Shown here: piece after piece, positions 7,928 through 14,749 of the stretch
Position numbering within the stretch: position 1 is the stretch's first letter
Layout: every line of letters starts with the position of its first letter
Source of the DNA: Eubacteriales bacterium
GTDB lineage: Bacteria > Bacillota > Clostridia > Oscillospirales > CAG-382
DNA length: 34,907 bases
NCBI GenBank assembly: GCA_028705495.1
Contig: JAQWDK010000021.1
Location: 1-34,907 of the forward strand
Reading direction: 5' to 3'
Made by a program: the position numbers and the translations under genes
The notes under the pieces: generated by a model
Databases searched by the model: none
Told to the model about the DNA's origin: nothing
What the model saw: the letters and a program-made list of their open reading frames with translations, nothing else

Positions 7928-9032
7928 GGTGCTCGGTAGTGATTTTGTTTTTCGCCAAAAAGATTTGTGTTTTGAAGACGGGAAAATAATAGGAAACCAA
8001 ACTGACGGAGAGGTTTTTGATGCTTCAGGTATGTATGTTATTCCTGGTTTTATCGACACACATATCCATGGAGCGGCAGGATTTAGGTTCTCTGACGAAA
8101 ACCCTGATATTGATGCTATAACAATGTACGAAGCAAGTCAGGGGGTTACGGCGATTGCAGCAACGACAGCTTCTTCAGATATTTCAAGTTTGATAAAACA
8201 GTTATCCGCAATAAAAAAAGCTGCCGAAACAGGAACAAATGGTGCTCGTATAGAAGGAATCCATGCAGAAGGGCCATTTTTAAACAAAAAATACAAGGGT
8301 GCGATGACTGAGCAAAATATAATTGTACCTGACGAAGAAACATGCGAAATGCTCCTTGAGGCTGCGGGAGGATACTTAAAAATAATAACTGTTGCTCCGG
8401 AAACAGAAAAAGTCTCTGAAGCGATAAAATTCTTTGTCTCCCGTGGTGTAGTTGTTTCGGTGGGACACACAAACGCCACCTACGACGAAGCGCAGGCGGC
8501 GGTAGAACTTGGTGCTTCACAGTCAACCCATACTTTCAATGCAATGCGTGCCTTAGCCCATCGTGAACCGGGAGTTGTCGGAGTCGCGCTGACAAACGAA
8601 GCGGTTAAATGTGAGGTGATATGCGACTTTGTGCATCTTCATCCGGCGGTGGTGAAACTCATATACAACGCTAAAGGAGCGGGGCTCATAAATATTATAA
8701 GCGATACCGGTCATGCAGCAGGAGCGGGGCTGACTGAATTTATGGTGGATGGTGTTATGAGATATGTAAAAGACGGCGTTGTGCGCCTTGCTGATGGGAC
8801 GATTGCAGGCAGTGCGATAAGTCTTTTGGGAGGGGTTAAAAACCTTTATAGTCTGGGAATACCACTTGAGGAAATTTCCCGCATGGCATCACTCAACCCA
8901 GCTCGCACTCTTGGTATAGAAAACAGAACCGGAAGCCTTGAGGTTGGAAAAGAAGCTGATATAGTTGTGCTTGATAAAAACTTAGATGTTGTTATGACAA
9001 TCGTAAAGGGAAAAGTTGTATATAAGAGATAG
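7908..9032 (+). CDS. nagA: N-acetylglucosamine-6-phosphate deacetylase
   Basis: A 374-residue amidohydrolase that turns GlcNAc-6-P into GlcN-6-P plus acetate in the cytoplasm. Metal and catalytic residues are all present: H52 and H54 in GFIDTHIHG, E121 in HAEGPF, H187 in SVGHTNATY, H208 in STHTFNAM, and the catalytic Asp D266 in IISDTGHAAG. Length is standard. The ATG lies inside the end of rlmA (20-base overlap) with the SD AAAGGTGG, so expression is tied to rlmA. The next pathway step, NagB, is encoded 8 kb downstream in a separate amino-sugar operon. Transcription probably ends at a hairpin lying inside the 3' end of the opposing sigE gene. Confidence 0.95.
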   Translation: MNLKNGRVLGSDFVFRQKDLCFEDGKIIGNQTDGEVFDASGMYVIPGFIDTHIHGAAGFRFSDENPDIDAITMYEASQGVTAIAATTASSDISSLIKQLSAIKKAAETGTNGARIEGIHAEGPFLNKKYKGAMTEQNIIVPDEETCEMLLEAAGGYLKIITVAPETEKVSEAIKFFVSRGVVVSVGHTNATYDEAQAAVELGASQSTHTFNAMRALAHREPGVVGVALTNEAVKCEVICDFVHLHPAVVKLIYNAKGAGLINIISDTGHAAGAGLTEFMVDGVMRYVKDGVVRLADGTIAGSAISLLGGVKNLYSLGIPLEEISRMASLNPARTLGIENRTGSLEVGKEADIVVLDKNLDVVMTIVKGKVVYKR

Positions 9033-9043
9033 GTAACTTTAAA

Positions 9044-9766
9044 TTAAATTCCTCCGCAGGCGGTTAACTCCTCGCGGAGTTTTTTTATTATCTTCTTTTC
9101 AAGCCTTGAAATATAGGACTGAGAAATCCCGAGCATATCTGCAACCTCTTTTTGGGTAAGCTCCCTGCCCTTGGGATCGTTGAGTCCGAAGCGCAGTTCA
9201 ATGATTTCGCGATCCCTTCCGCATAGCTTGGAGAGTGCACGACGAATGAGCAGCTTTTCTTCTTCTTCTTCAAGGGGGAGCGAAACATAGTCAGTATCAG
9301 TGCCAAGAAGGTCTGAAAGAGACAGCTCGTTTCCGTCCCAATCGATACTAAGAGGTTCATCAATTGACATCTCATGTTTCTGGTTGGAGTTTTTTCGGAT
9401 GAACATCAAAATCTCGTTTTCGATGCAGCGTGAGGCATATGTTGCAAGCTTTATCTGCTTGTCTATTTTGAAGCTGCTAATCGCTTTCATAAGTCCGATT
9501 GTGCCGATACTGACAAGGTCCTCTATTCCAATACCGGTGTTCTCAAACTTTTTAGCAATATAAACGACAAGACGGAGGTTTCTTTCAACGAGCTTGTTCC
9601 GTGCTGAAACATCGCCGTCAAGCCTTTCGAGAAGGTACTGCTCTTCCTCCTTGTCCAGCGGCGGAGGGAGTGTTTGAGGACCGTTTATGTAGTATAGTTC
9701 GTCCTCTCTGCCTGTTATGCTAAGAAACAGTCTCCTAACTATAAGCTTAAATTCGTTTAATGTCAT
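9044..9766 (-). CDS. sigE: Sporulation sigma factor E (mother-cell)
   Basis: A 240-residue sigma-70 family protein matching SigE along its length: [20 protein letters not shown] then [14 protein letters not shown] (region 2), [15 protein letters not shown] (2.3-2.4), [21 protein letters not shown] (linker) and [16 protein letters not shown] (region 4.2). The N-terminal 25-30 residues precede [16 protein letters not shown] and correspond to the pro-sequence removed by SpoIIGA. It directs early mother-cell transcription. AAGGAG lies 7 bases before the ATG. It is 30 bases downstream of spoIIGA in the standard order. sigG, which often follows, is absent here: nagA converges instead with an 11-base gap. 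Confidence 0.97.
   Translation of the reverse strand: MTLNEFKLIVRRLFLSITGREDELYYINGPQTLPPPLDKEEEQYLLERLDGDVSARNKLVERNLRLVVYIAKKFENTGIGIEDLVSIGTIGLMKAISSFKIDKQIKLATYASRCIENEILMFIRKNSNQKHEMSIDEPLSIDWDGNELSLSDLLGTDTDYVSLPLEEEEEKLLIRRALSKLCGRDREIIELRFGLNDPKGRELTQKEVADMLGISQSYISRLEKKIIKKLREELTACGGI
9052..9087 (+). terminator. nagA terminator embedded in the 3' end of sigE
   Basis: CTCCGC (9052-9057) pairs with GCGGAG (9074-9079), followed by eight T at 9080-9087. The last codons of sigE on the opposite strand are read through the same bases. Confidence 0.7.
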
Positions 9767-9793
9767 AACAATCTCCTTCTGCCGCGAAGCGGC
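9764..9793 (-). promoter_or_regulatory. Hairpin plus SD module in front of sigE
   Basis: Read on the minus strand, GCCGCTTCGCGGCAGAA (9777-9793; 5-bp stem with a 3-base loop) is followed by GGAGATTGTT and the ATG of sigE. It begins three bases after the spoIIGA stop. An almost identical module precedes the nucleotidyltransferase gene at 13785-13815. Confidence 0.75.
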
Positions 9794-9796
9794 CGC

Positions 9797-10561
9797 TCAA
9801 AAAATTTCAGATGGAATATTAGCATTGTATCCGCAGTAGGTTCCTGCGCTATCATCGACAGCGATTATTATCCGCTTCACTGACGGTTTTCCTATAAATG
9901 TTTTAAATTCAGCTATATCGGGCCGAAAACCTCTGAGCACCTTGCTGCCTGCTGCGGTCATCATAGGGATGTACCTAATTCCTACATCTGTGTCCCCCGG
10001 CACAGGTATCGACGAAAGCGCACCGCTTTTAACCAGCACAACATTATCACCGCTGACAGGGTCGCAGAGTTTGTTACCGCTGTCTATAAAGCCAGTAACA
10101 GACACCTCTGCGCCTTTGTAGGATAGCTTTATTTTCGCAGTTCGAACCGAAGCGCGTTTTTTTAGTAGTCTGCCATAGATGTATGATATAAGCGCAGCTG
10201 CTGGTAGTGCTGCTAAGATCACAGTACCGTTTGCGGATGCATGTATGTAAAGCGATGTAAAAAGCCCGCCGGTAAGCAGCGCTGTTAGTATAAACAAAAA
10301 CCAAAATTTCAAATAGGTGAAAATATCTGCTTTAACGGCGATAACACAAATTAGAAAAGCGGCAGCCAAATGAACGATTATATTGCTAAAATAAAATGCC
10401 GATAAGGCATAAAGTGCGCCGAAAAAAGAAGCGGCGGTTAATCTAAAAGCTTTTCTTTCTAACTTTAGAACGGAAGCGGATATATATATGCAGGTGAAGT
10501 CAACACAAAAGTTAATAATCAAGAAAATATCGGCATATATTACTGTGTCTGTTGTTTCCAA
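9797..10561 (-). CDS. spoIIGA: Sigma-E processing peptidase SpoIIGA
   Basis: A 254-residue membrane aspartic protease. About five transmembrane segments fill residues 5-135. The C-terminal cytoplasmic protease domain has GFIDSGNKLCDP, with catalytic Asp at residue 160, and ends as in the family with a KPSVKRIIIAV stretch. It cleaves the pro-sequence of sigma-E after a signal from the forespore (SpoIIR). Slightly shorter than the 309-residue Bacillus protein, as is usual in Clostridia. It starts with TTG at 10561, 8 bases after a strong GGAGG SD; no ATG is nearby. It forms an operon with sigE, and a spoIIG-like promoter is seen upstream. Confidence 0.93.
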   Translation of the reverse strand: METTDTVIYADIFLIINFCVDFTCIYISASVLKLERKAFRLTAASFFGALYALSAFYFSNIIVHLAAAFLICVIAVKADIFTYLKFWFLFILTALLTGGLFTSLYIHASANGTVILAALPAAALISYIYGRLLKKRASVRTAKIKLSYKGAEVSVTGFIDSGNKLCDPVSGDNVVLVKSGALSSIPVPGDTDVGIRYIPMMTAAGSKVLRGFRPDIAEFKTFIGKPSVKRIIIAVDDSAGTYCGYNANIPSEIF

Positions 10562-10592
10562 AGCAGATACCTCCGTGTCTTGTTCCGTAATT

Positions 10593-10626
10593 ATTGTAAT
10601 ACTGAATGTGCGGAAAATTTGTCAAT
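10593..10626 (-). promoter_or_regulatory. Candidate spoIIG promoter with Spo0A-like box
   Basis: Read on the minus strand: TTGACA (10620-10625), then TACAAT (10593-10598) after a 21-base spacer, or TATTAC (10596-10601) after 18. The Bacillus spoIIG promoter is known for an overlong spacer (22) and a Spo0A site over the -35. Here TTTGTCAAT (plus strand, 10618-10626), an 8/9 match to the 0A box TTTGTCRAA, covers the -35. Confidence 0.55.
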
Positions 10627-10757
10627 TCAGCGGTCAAAAGAATAGGAAATATGCTCGGTTTTTGAAAGTAGAAGGCAAGTATTGCGGTTATTGCAATACA
10701 ATGCCGAAAATGAAAAATATATTATTGTACTTTTTTAGAAAGGAACAAATTTCAATT

Positions 10758-10952
10758 ATGAAAAAATACTTTTTTGTTTCCATGCCTAAACCACTTTCAT
10801 TTATCATAACTATTGTGCTGATGGTTATTATAATAATCACAATCGGGAACTACATAGCAGAGAACCCAATTCCTGTCGGAGGCGGAACGGTAAATGTCAA
10901 CGCCACTCTTGAGGATTTGGCAGAAAAGTTCTATGAAGACATGAATAGATAA
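10758..10952 (+). CDS. Small single-pass membrane protein, unknown function
   Basis: A 64-residue protein starting at ATG 10758, with AAAGGA 13 bases upstream. A Lys-containing start (MKKYFFVSMPK) leads into one strongly hydrophobic helix at about residues 13-30. A short outward Gly/Pro part (NPIPVGGG) and an acidic tail (LEDLAEKFYEDMNR) follow. An in-frame ATG at 10701 would add 19 residues but lacks an SD. No family is recognised. It lies between the divergent spoIIGA-sigE operon and the SpoIVFB-like protease gene on its own strand, so a sporulation membrane role is possible but only by location. Confidence 0.55.
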   Translation: MKKYFFVSMPKPLSFIITIVLMVIIIITIGNYIAENPIPVGGGTVNVNATLEDLAEKFYEDMNR

Positions 10953-11038
10953 AAGGTTGATTTTGAAAGGGGGCGGACGTTATATATATCGTCCTTGCGG
11001 CGGGGAAGCTGCGAATTAATATTTTTACGCTTTGCGCT

Positions 11039-11611
11039 TTGATTTTGATTTTTTATCTTGAAAGTTATGTCAGTGCGGTTTTACTTATCGCTGCAGCGGT
11101 AGTCCACGAACTCGGGCATTTTATAGCTATGAAATGCTCAGGTTGCGGTTTTAAGCGAATTGACATCGAGCCTTTCGGAGCGACAATCGTCTATGACTCA
11201 GCAAAAGCTGGGTACCGCGCTGAATTTTTGACTGCAATCGGAGGACCTCTCGCAGGAATTACCACCGCTGCTTCAGGTTGGTTTTGCTTTTTGTATTTTC
11301 CTTCCCCACTTCTTTTAATGTTCATTCTCGCGAGCCTTGTATTTGCGGTAGTTAATCTATTGCCGCTTAGTACCCTTGACGGGGGAGTTGCACTTCGGTC
11401 ACTTCTGCTTCAAAAGGTGGAACCCGAAAGAGCAGAGTATATGCTAAAAACTATATCGCTTGTAACCGCGTCACTGCTCTGTGTGTTGTCGGTGATGCTG
11501 CTACAATTCACAGGTTATAATATTTCTCTAATGGCTTTGACAGCGTTTCAAATGGTCTTGATTTGCTCTGAACTTATAAGCGGTTCACGACCGAAGAAAA
11601 TTCCTGTATGA
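11039..11611 (+). CDS. M50 family membrane metalloprotease (SpoIVFB-like), start uncertain
   Basis: At least 190 residues. The zinc motif VVHELGHFIAM (HExxH) lies near the N-terminus and the second site NLLPLSTLDGG (NxxPxxxxDG) near residue 115, both in membrane segments; this is the intramembrane S2P/SpoIVFB layout. SpoIVFB cleaves pro-sigma-K in the mother cell; that role is inferred. The first canonical start, TTG 11039, has no SD and falls in the middle of a hydrophobic helix. The frame is open back to 10967 and reads GKLRINIFTLCALILIFYL, which looks like the true N-terminus. AAGGGGG at 10967-10973 is a perfect SD, but the codons after it are GTT ATA TAT ATC. A non-standard start or a sequence error is likely. 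Confidence 0.78.
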   Translation: MILIFYLESYVSAVLLIAAAVVHELGHFIAMKCSGCGFKRIDIEPFGATIVYDSAKAGYRAEFLTAIGGPLAGITTAASGWFCFLYFPSPLLLMFILASLVFAVVNLLPLSTLDGGVALRSLLLQKVEPERAEYMLKTISLVTASLLCVLSVMLLQFTGYNISLMALTAFQMVLICSELISGSRPKKIPV

Positions 11612-11656
11612 AGAAAAAAGCGTTGAAAAACAGCGAAATTTCAGGGCAAAAACTTT

Positions 11657-11683
11657 TTTTGTCGGTTTTCGTGCTTCGACATA
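11657..11683. promoter_or_regulatory. Two Spo0A-box-like sequences upstream of the Noc-like gene
   Basis: TTCGACATA (11675-11683) is, on the minus strand, TATGTCGAA, an 8/9 match to TTTGTCGAA. TTTGTCGGT (about 11657-11665, plus strand) is a 7/9 match. They lie about 80-105 bases before the ATG of the ParB-family gene. Short degenerate motifs like these can occur by chance. Confidence 0.35.
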
Positions 11684-11762
11684 ATGTTGCGAAAAGCGGT
11701 GTTATAGTACTACCATAAAATGGCATACAAGACTGGAACGAGGCGAAAGGACGACAAATCAG

Positions 11763-12620
11763 ATGAAAAAACAAAAAATTATTTTTATTGAAACCTGCGA
11801 TATTGCGCCCGGAGCTTTGCAGCCGAGGACGGAATTCGACAATGCGAAAATCGACGAGCTCGCCGAGAGCATCAGACTGCACGGAGTTATGCAACCTGTA
11901 ACAGTGAGAAAACGCAAAGATGTGCGAGTAATTGAGCTTAACGGTATTTCGATTAAAAGCGAAAAATATGAGCTTGTCGCTGGAGAAAGAAGATGGAGAG
12001 CAGCCAAGAAACTCGGTGTGAATAAAATCCCCTGCATTGTTTCCGATGCAGATGATAAATATGCTGCGCTGATGTCACTTGTGGAAAACCTGCAGAGGGA
12101 AGACCTTGAGTTTTTTGACTGCGCAGAAGCTCTCAAGAAGGTTCAGGATCAGTTCGGAATTCCCCAACATGAGCTTGCAAGAAAGCTCTCGATGTCACAG
12201 TCAAATCTCGCAAACAAGCTCAGACTGCTTAGGCTTTGCGGTGAGGAGAGGGCGATAATAAGAGAAGCAGGACTGAGCGAGAGGCATGCGAGAGAGTTTT
12301 TGCGCGTTGAAGACGATGAGCTGCGTCTTCTGCTACTAAAAAAAGCGGCGGCTGACAAATTGCCGGTCAGCTCATGCTGTGCGATGATTGATGCCGCTAT
12401 TGCTCCGAAGAACGAAGAAGAGCAGTCGAAAAAGAGAGGTCACGGAATTAAGTATGCGTTTATGATTAAAGATATACGCTTTTTTATAAATTCCGTCGAT
12501 CGATCTATAAAACTTCTATCCCAAGCCGGTGTTCCAGTGGAAAGACAGCAACAAGAAGATGGAGATTTTCTTGAGATAAGGCTTAGAATTCCCAAAACAT
12601 CAGTTGCAGCAAGATTTTAA
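11763..12620 (+). CDS. noc: ParB/Spo0J-family protein, Noc-like
   Basis: A 285-residue ParB-family protein. The N-terminal CTPase domain has LQPRTEFD, the phosphate-binding GERRWRAAKKLG (about residues 78-89) and ENLQREDLEFFDCAEAL. A helix-turn-helix region follows at about 130-165 (HELARKLSMSQSNLANKLRLL). ParB proteins bind parS near the origin; Noc, a paralogue, binds NBS sites and blocks division over the nucleoid. LQREDL and the smaller size favour Noc but do not settle it. No ParA partner is adjacent and no parS (TGTTTCACGTGAAACA) or NBS-like palindrome was seen nearby. The C-terminal third is less conserved. AAAGGA lies about 11 bases before the ATG. Monocistronic, with its own terminator. 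Confidence 0.82.
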   Translation: MKKQKIIFIETCDIAPGALQPRTEFDNAKIDELAESIRLHGVMQPVTVRKRKDVRVIELNGISIKSEKYELVAGERRWRAAKKLGVNKIPCIVSDADDKYAALMSLVENLQREDLEFFDCAEALKKVQDQFGIPQHELARKLSMSQSNLANKLRLLRLCGEERAIIREAGLSERHAREFLRVEDDELRLLLLKKAAADKLPVSSCCAMIDAAIAPKNEEEQSKKRGHGIKYAFMIKDIRFFINSVDRSIKLLSQAGVPVERQQQEDGDFLEIRLRIPKTSVAARF

Positions 12621-12642
12621 AATATAACTGAATAAGTTCAGA

Positions 12643-12685
12643 TGCGCTTTGAAACAGATAATTTCTGTTACAAAGCGCACTTTTT
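12643..12685 (+). terminator. Terminator of the Noc-like gene
   Basis: A 16-bp stem with one A-A mismatch: 12643-12658 pairs with 12664-12679 around a 5-base loop, followed after one C by five T. Confidence 0.85.
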
Positions 12686-12777
12686 ATGCTTTGATTTTTG
12701 AAAAACAAGGGTAAATTCACAACTAATATTAAGATTGCATATAAGAATAACAGGTCGGAAGAAAGGGATGGTTATAT

Positions 12778-13536
12778 ATGAAAACAGCAATAGGAAAGGG
12801 AATTGACGTTTCAAGATGGCAGGGAGATGTGGACTGGAAAAAGGTTGCGGCGACGGGTGTTGACTATGCGATGATTAAAGCGACTCAAGGTGAACTGCTA
12901 AGCTCAAGGGATGGTAAGATGATTACCGACTCAAAATTTGCATCAAATATTAACGGAGCACACAATGCCGGTTTACGTTGCGGTGTTTATCACTACGCTT
13001 GCTTCACCTCCGGCTCGGCAGCTCTCTCGGAATACACTTATTTCTTTAACACCATAAAACCGCACAAAGACAAGATCACAATGTACGCCGCACTTGATTT
13101 TGAGGATTCGGTTTTTCAGGATGCAACGAGAAAAAAGGCAAACACTGACCTTGTACTTCTATTCAAAGCGAGGGCAAAAACAAACGGTTATGTTCCAGCG
13201 CTATATACCAACAGGAATTTTCTCACCTATTACCTTGAAAAAGACAGGCTCGGTGATCTTGCAATCTGGCAGGCTCACTATTATACTCCCCGCAAGAACA
13301 GCCCCGTCCCTGAAGACAGTGCCAATCTTGTGATGTGGCAGTGGTCGGAGCAGGGTAAAGTGAATGGTATTAGCACTGATGTTGACTTGAACGAAATTTT
13401 TGCTCTACCTTATATTGACACAGGCGGCACGGGTACTCCGGGAACAGGTGGAAAGGTCTGTATCGAAAAAGCAAAGATAGACAGTGTAATCAAGAAGACT
13501 GAACAGCTGCTTGCGGATCTAAAAAAATTGTTATGA
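12778..13536 (+). CDS. GH25 family lysozyme (N-acetylmuramidase)
   Basis: A 252-residue protein with the GH25 fold from about residue 7 to 210: GIDVSRWQGDVDW (D10), then the catalytic ALDFED (D107, E109), then AIWQAHY and VMWQWSEQGKVNGISTDVDLN. It cleaves the MurNAc-GlcNAc bond of peptidoglycan. No signal peptide and no wall-binding repeats; after a Gly/Thr-rich linker (TGGTGTPGTGG) a short Lys/Leu-rich helix ends the protein. Lack of a signal is typical of phage endolysins, but no phage genes are near, so it may be a domesticated endolysin or a mother-cell lysozyme. SD AAAGGGATGG precedes the ATG, and a strong terminator follows. Confidence 0.92.
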   Translation: MKTAIGKGIDVSRWQGDVDWKKVAATGVDYAMIKATQGELLSSRDGKMITDSKFASNINGAHNAGLRCGVYHYACFTSGSAALSEYTYFFNTIKPHKDKITMYAALDFEDSVFQDATRKKANTDLVLLFKARAKTNGYVPALYTNRNFLTYYLEKDRLGDLAIWQAHYYTPRKNSPVPEDSANLVMWQWSEQGKVNGISTDVDLNEIFALPYIDTGGTGTPGTGGKVCIEKAKIDSVIKKTEQLLADLKKLL

Positions 13537-13548
13537 ATAAGTTTACTC

Positions 13549-13572
13549 AGCCGGCGAAAGCCGGCTTTTTTT
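13549..13572 (+). terminator. Rho-independent terminator after the GH25 gene
   Basis: AGCCGGC (13549-13555), loop GAAA, GCCGGCT (13560-13566), then a T run to 13572. Confidence 0.95.
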
Positions 13573-13632
13573 GTGCTAAAAATAAAAAACATATATTAGT
13601 GAAAACATTTTACCCTTAATGAGCCTAATTCC

Positions 13633-13662
13633 TTGACAATGCTGCTCTGATTGTGATAGAAT
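13633..13662 (+). promoter_or_regulatory. Sigma-A promoter of the amino-sugar operon
   Basis: TTGACA (13633-13638), 18-base spacer, TAGAAT (13657-13662). Transcription would begin near 13669, giving a leader of about 145 bases before the first enzyme gene. This leader holds a short ORF and two hairpins. Confidence 0.8.
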
Positions 13663-13700
13663 TTAATGAAATCAAAAGGAAAAATCTAAGGAGAACAAGC

Positions 13701-13763
13701 GTGAAGTTTAACTCAGATGGATTCCACTGTAATGCATTCACGCCTCGAAATTCAATAAATTGA
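13701..13763 (+). CDS. 20-codon leader ORF (uORF) of the amino-sugar operon
   Basis: GTG at 13701 stands 8 bases after the near-perfect SD AAGGAG (13687-13692) and opens 20 codons ending in TGA at 13761. The peptide begins MKFNSDGFHC and ends RNSIN; it shows no run of one amino acid and no known family. It lies 40 bases downstream of a sigma-A promoter and about 50 bases upstream of the first enzyme gene. Its stop codon falls in the right arm of a 9-bp hairpin (13747-13768). Placement and SD fit a translated leader peptide; function is inferred. Confidence 0.5.
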   Translation: MKFNSDGFHCNAFTPRNSIN

Positions 13764-13779
13764 ATTTCATGAATTTTTT
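13747..13779 (+). promoter_or_regulatory. Leader hairpin overlapping the uORF stop (possible attenuator)
   Basis: GAAATTCAA (13747-13755) pairs perfectly with TTGAATTTC (13760-13768) around TAAA. Five bases later comes a run of six T (13774-13779). A ribosome ending the uORF would melt this stem. It is AT-rich, so as a terminator it would be weak. Confidence 0.5.
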
Positions 13780-13784
13780 ATATA

Positions 13785-13815
13785 GCCGCTTCGCGGCAGA
13801 ATGGAGATTTTTATG
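13785..13815 (+). promoter_or_regulatory. Hairpin plus SD module in front of the nucleotidyltransferase gene
   Basis: GCCGCTTCGCGGCAGAA (13785-13801), then TGGAGATTTTT and the ATG at 13813. The first 17 bases are identical to those before sigE, and the SD and start region differ by only one inserted and one changed base. Confidence 0.75.
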
Positions 13816-14715
13816 ACACTTGTTATTCTCGCTGCGGGTATGGGCAGCAGGTTCGGAGGTCTAAAACAAATCGAACCGGTCGGAGCTGAAGGTGAATTTA
13901 TAATCGACTATTCGGTATATGATGCAAAGCGCGCAGGATTCGATAAAGTAGTTTTCATCATTAAAAGAGAATTCTTCGAATCCTTTAAAAATACAATCGG
14001 CGCAAGAATTTCCGGTATAGAAGTTGATTATGTTTTTCAAGATATGGACAATCTTCCGACAAAAGCGGGCAAAGATGTTGTCAGAGAAAAACCCTGGGGA
14101 ACAGCTCATGCACTTTACTGCTGTAAAGATGCCGTTAAAGAAAACTTTGCAGTCATAAACGCTGACGATTTCTACGGAAGACGCTCCTATGAACTTATGG
14201 CAAACTATCTTAAGAACATAAAGAGCGGCGACAAGAAGGACCATTATTCAATGGTCGGTTATATGCTGCGCAACACACTTACCGAAAACGGCCATGTGGC
14301 GCGCGGACTTTGCGTAGTAGAAAACAGTTATTTAAAAGCTATTGACGAACGTACGAAAATACAGCGCAACAACGGTGTTATCCAGTACTTCGAAGATGAA
14401 ACAGGCTGGACTAATGTCGCTGAAGACACAGTCGCATCAATGAATTTCTGGGGATTTACTCCATCTATATTCGAACATATCGCAAAAGGCTGGGACAGCT
14501 TTATAAAAGAAAGTTCTGCTAACCCGACAAAGGCTGAATATTACATTCCCGTTCTTGTAAAAAACCTGCTTGCTTCGGATAAATGCGATGTAAAGGTGAT
14601 TGAAACACCTGATAAATGGCAAGGCGTTACATATGCGAGTGACAAACATGGTGTCGTTGAGTATATAAAAACTCTTACCGTAAACGGTGAATATCCGGTC
14701 GGCCTTTGGAGTTAG
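13813..14715 (+). CDS. Sugar-phosphate nucleotidyltransferase (probable HexNAc-1-P uridylyltransferase)
   Basis: A 300-residue nucleotidyltransferase. The GT-A-like signature LAAGMGSRFGGLKQ lies at residues 5-18, WGTAHALYCC at about 93, and the metal-binding VINADDFYG at about 111. In the general family it would join NTP and a sugar-1-phosphate. The NahK-type 1-kinase two genes downstream supplies the obvious substrate, GalNAc-1-P or GlcNAc-1-P; the NTP is unproven. It is not a GlmU because the acetyltransferase beta-helix is missing. The start at 13813 was chosen over the ATG at 13801 because GGAG (13803-13806) lies between them. First enzyme gene of the six-gene operon, 34 bases before the next. 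Confidence 0.82.
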   Translation: MTLVILAAGMGSRFGGLKQIEPVGAEGEFIIDYSVYDAKRAGFDKVVFIIKREFFESFKNTIGARISGIEVDYVFQDMDNLPTKAGKDVVREKPWGTAHALYCCKDAVKENFAVINADDFYGRRSYELMANYLKNIKSGDKKDHYSMVGYMLRNTLTENGHVARGLCVVENSYLKAIDERTKIQRNNGVIQYFEDETGWTNVAEDTVASMNFWGFTPSIFEHIAKGWDSFIKESSANPTKAEYYIPVLVKNLLASDKCDVKVIETPDKWQGVTYASDKHGVVEYIKTLTVNGEYPVGLWS

Positions 14716-14749
14716 GCGTTAAATTTAATTAACGGGAATAGGTGTTGTT

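Noticed and set aside
12778..13536. Prophage remnant around the GH25 lysozyme
   Set aside because: No holin, tail, capsid or integrase genes flank it; neighbours are a Noc-like gene and the sugar operon, each with its own signals.
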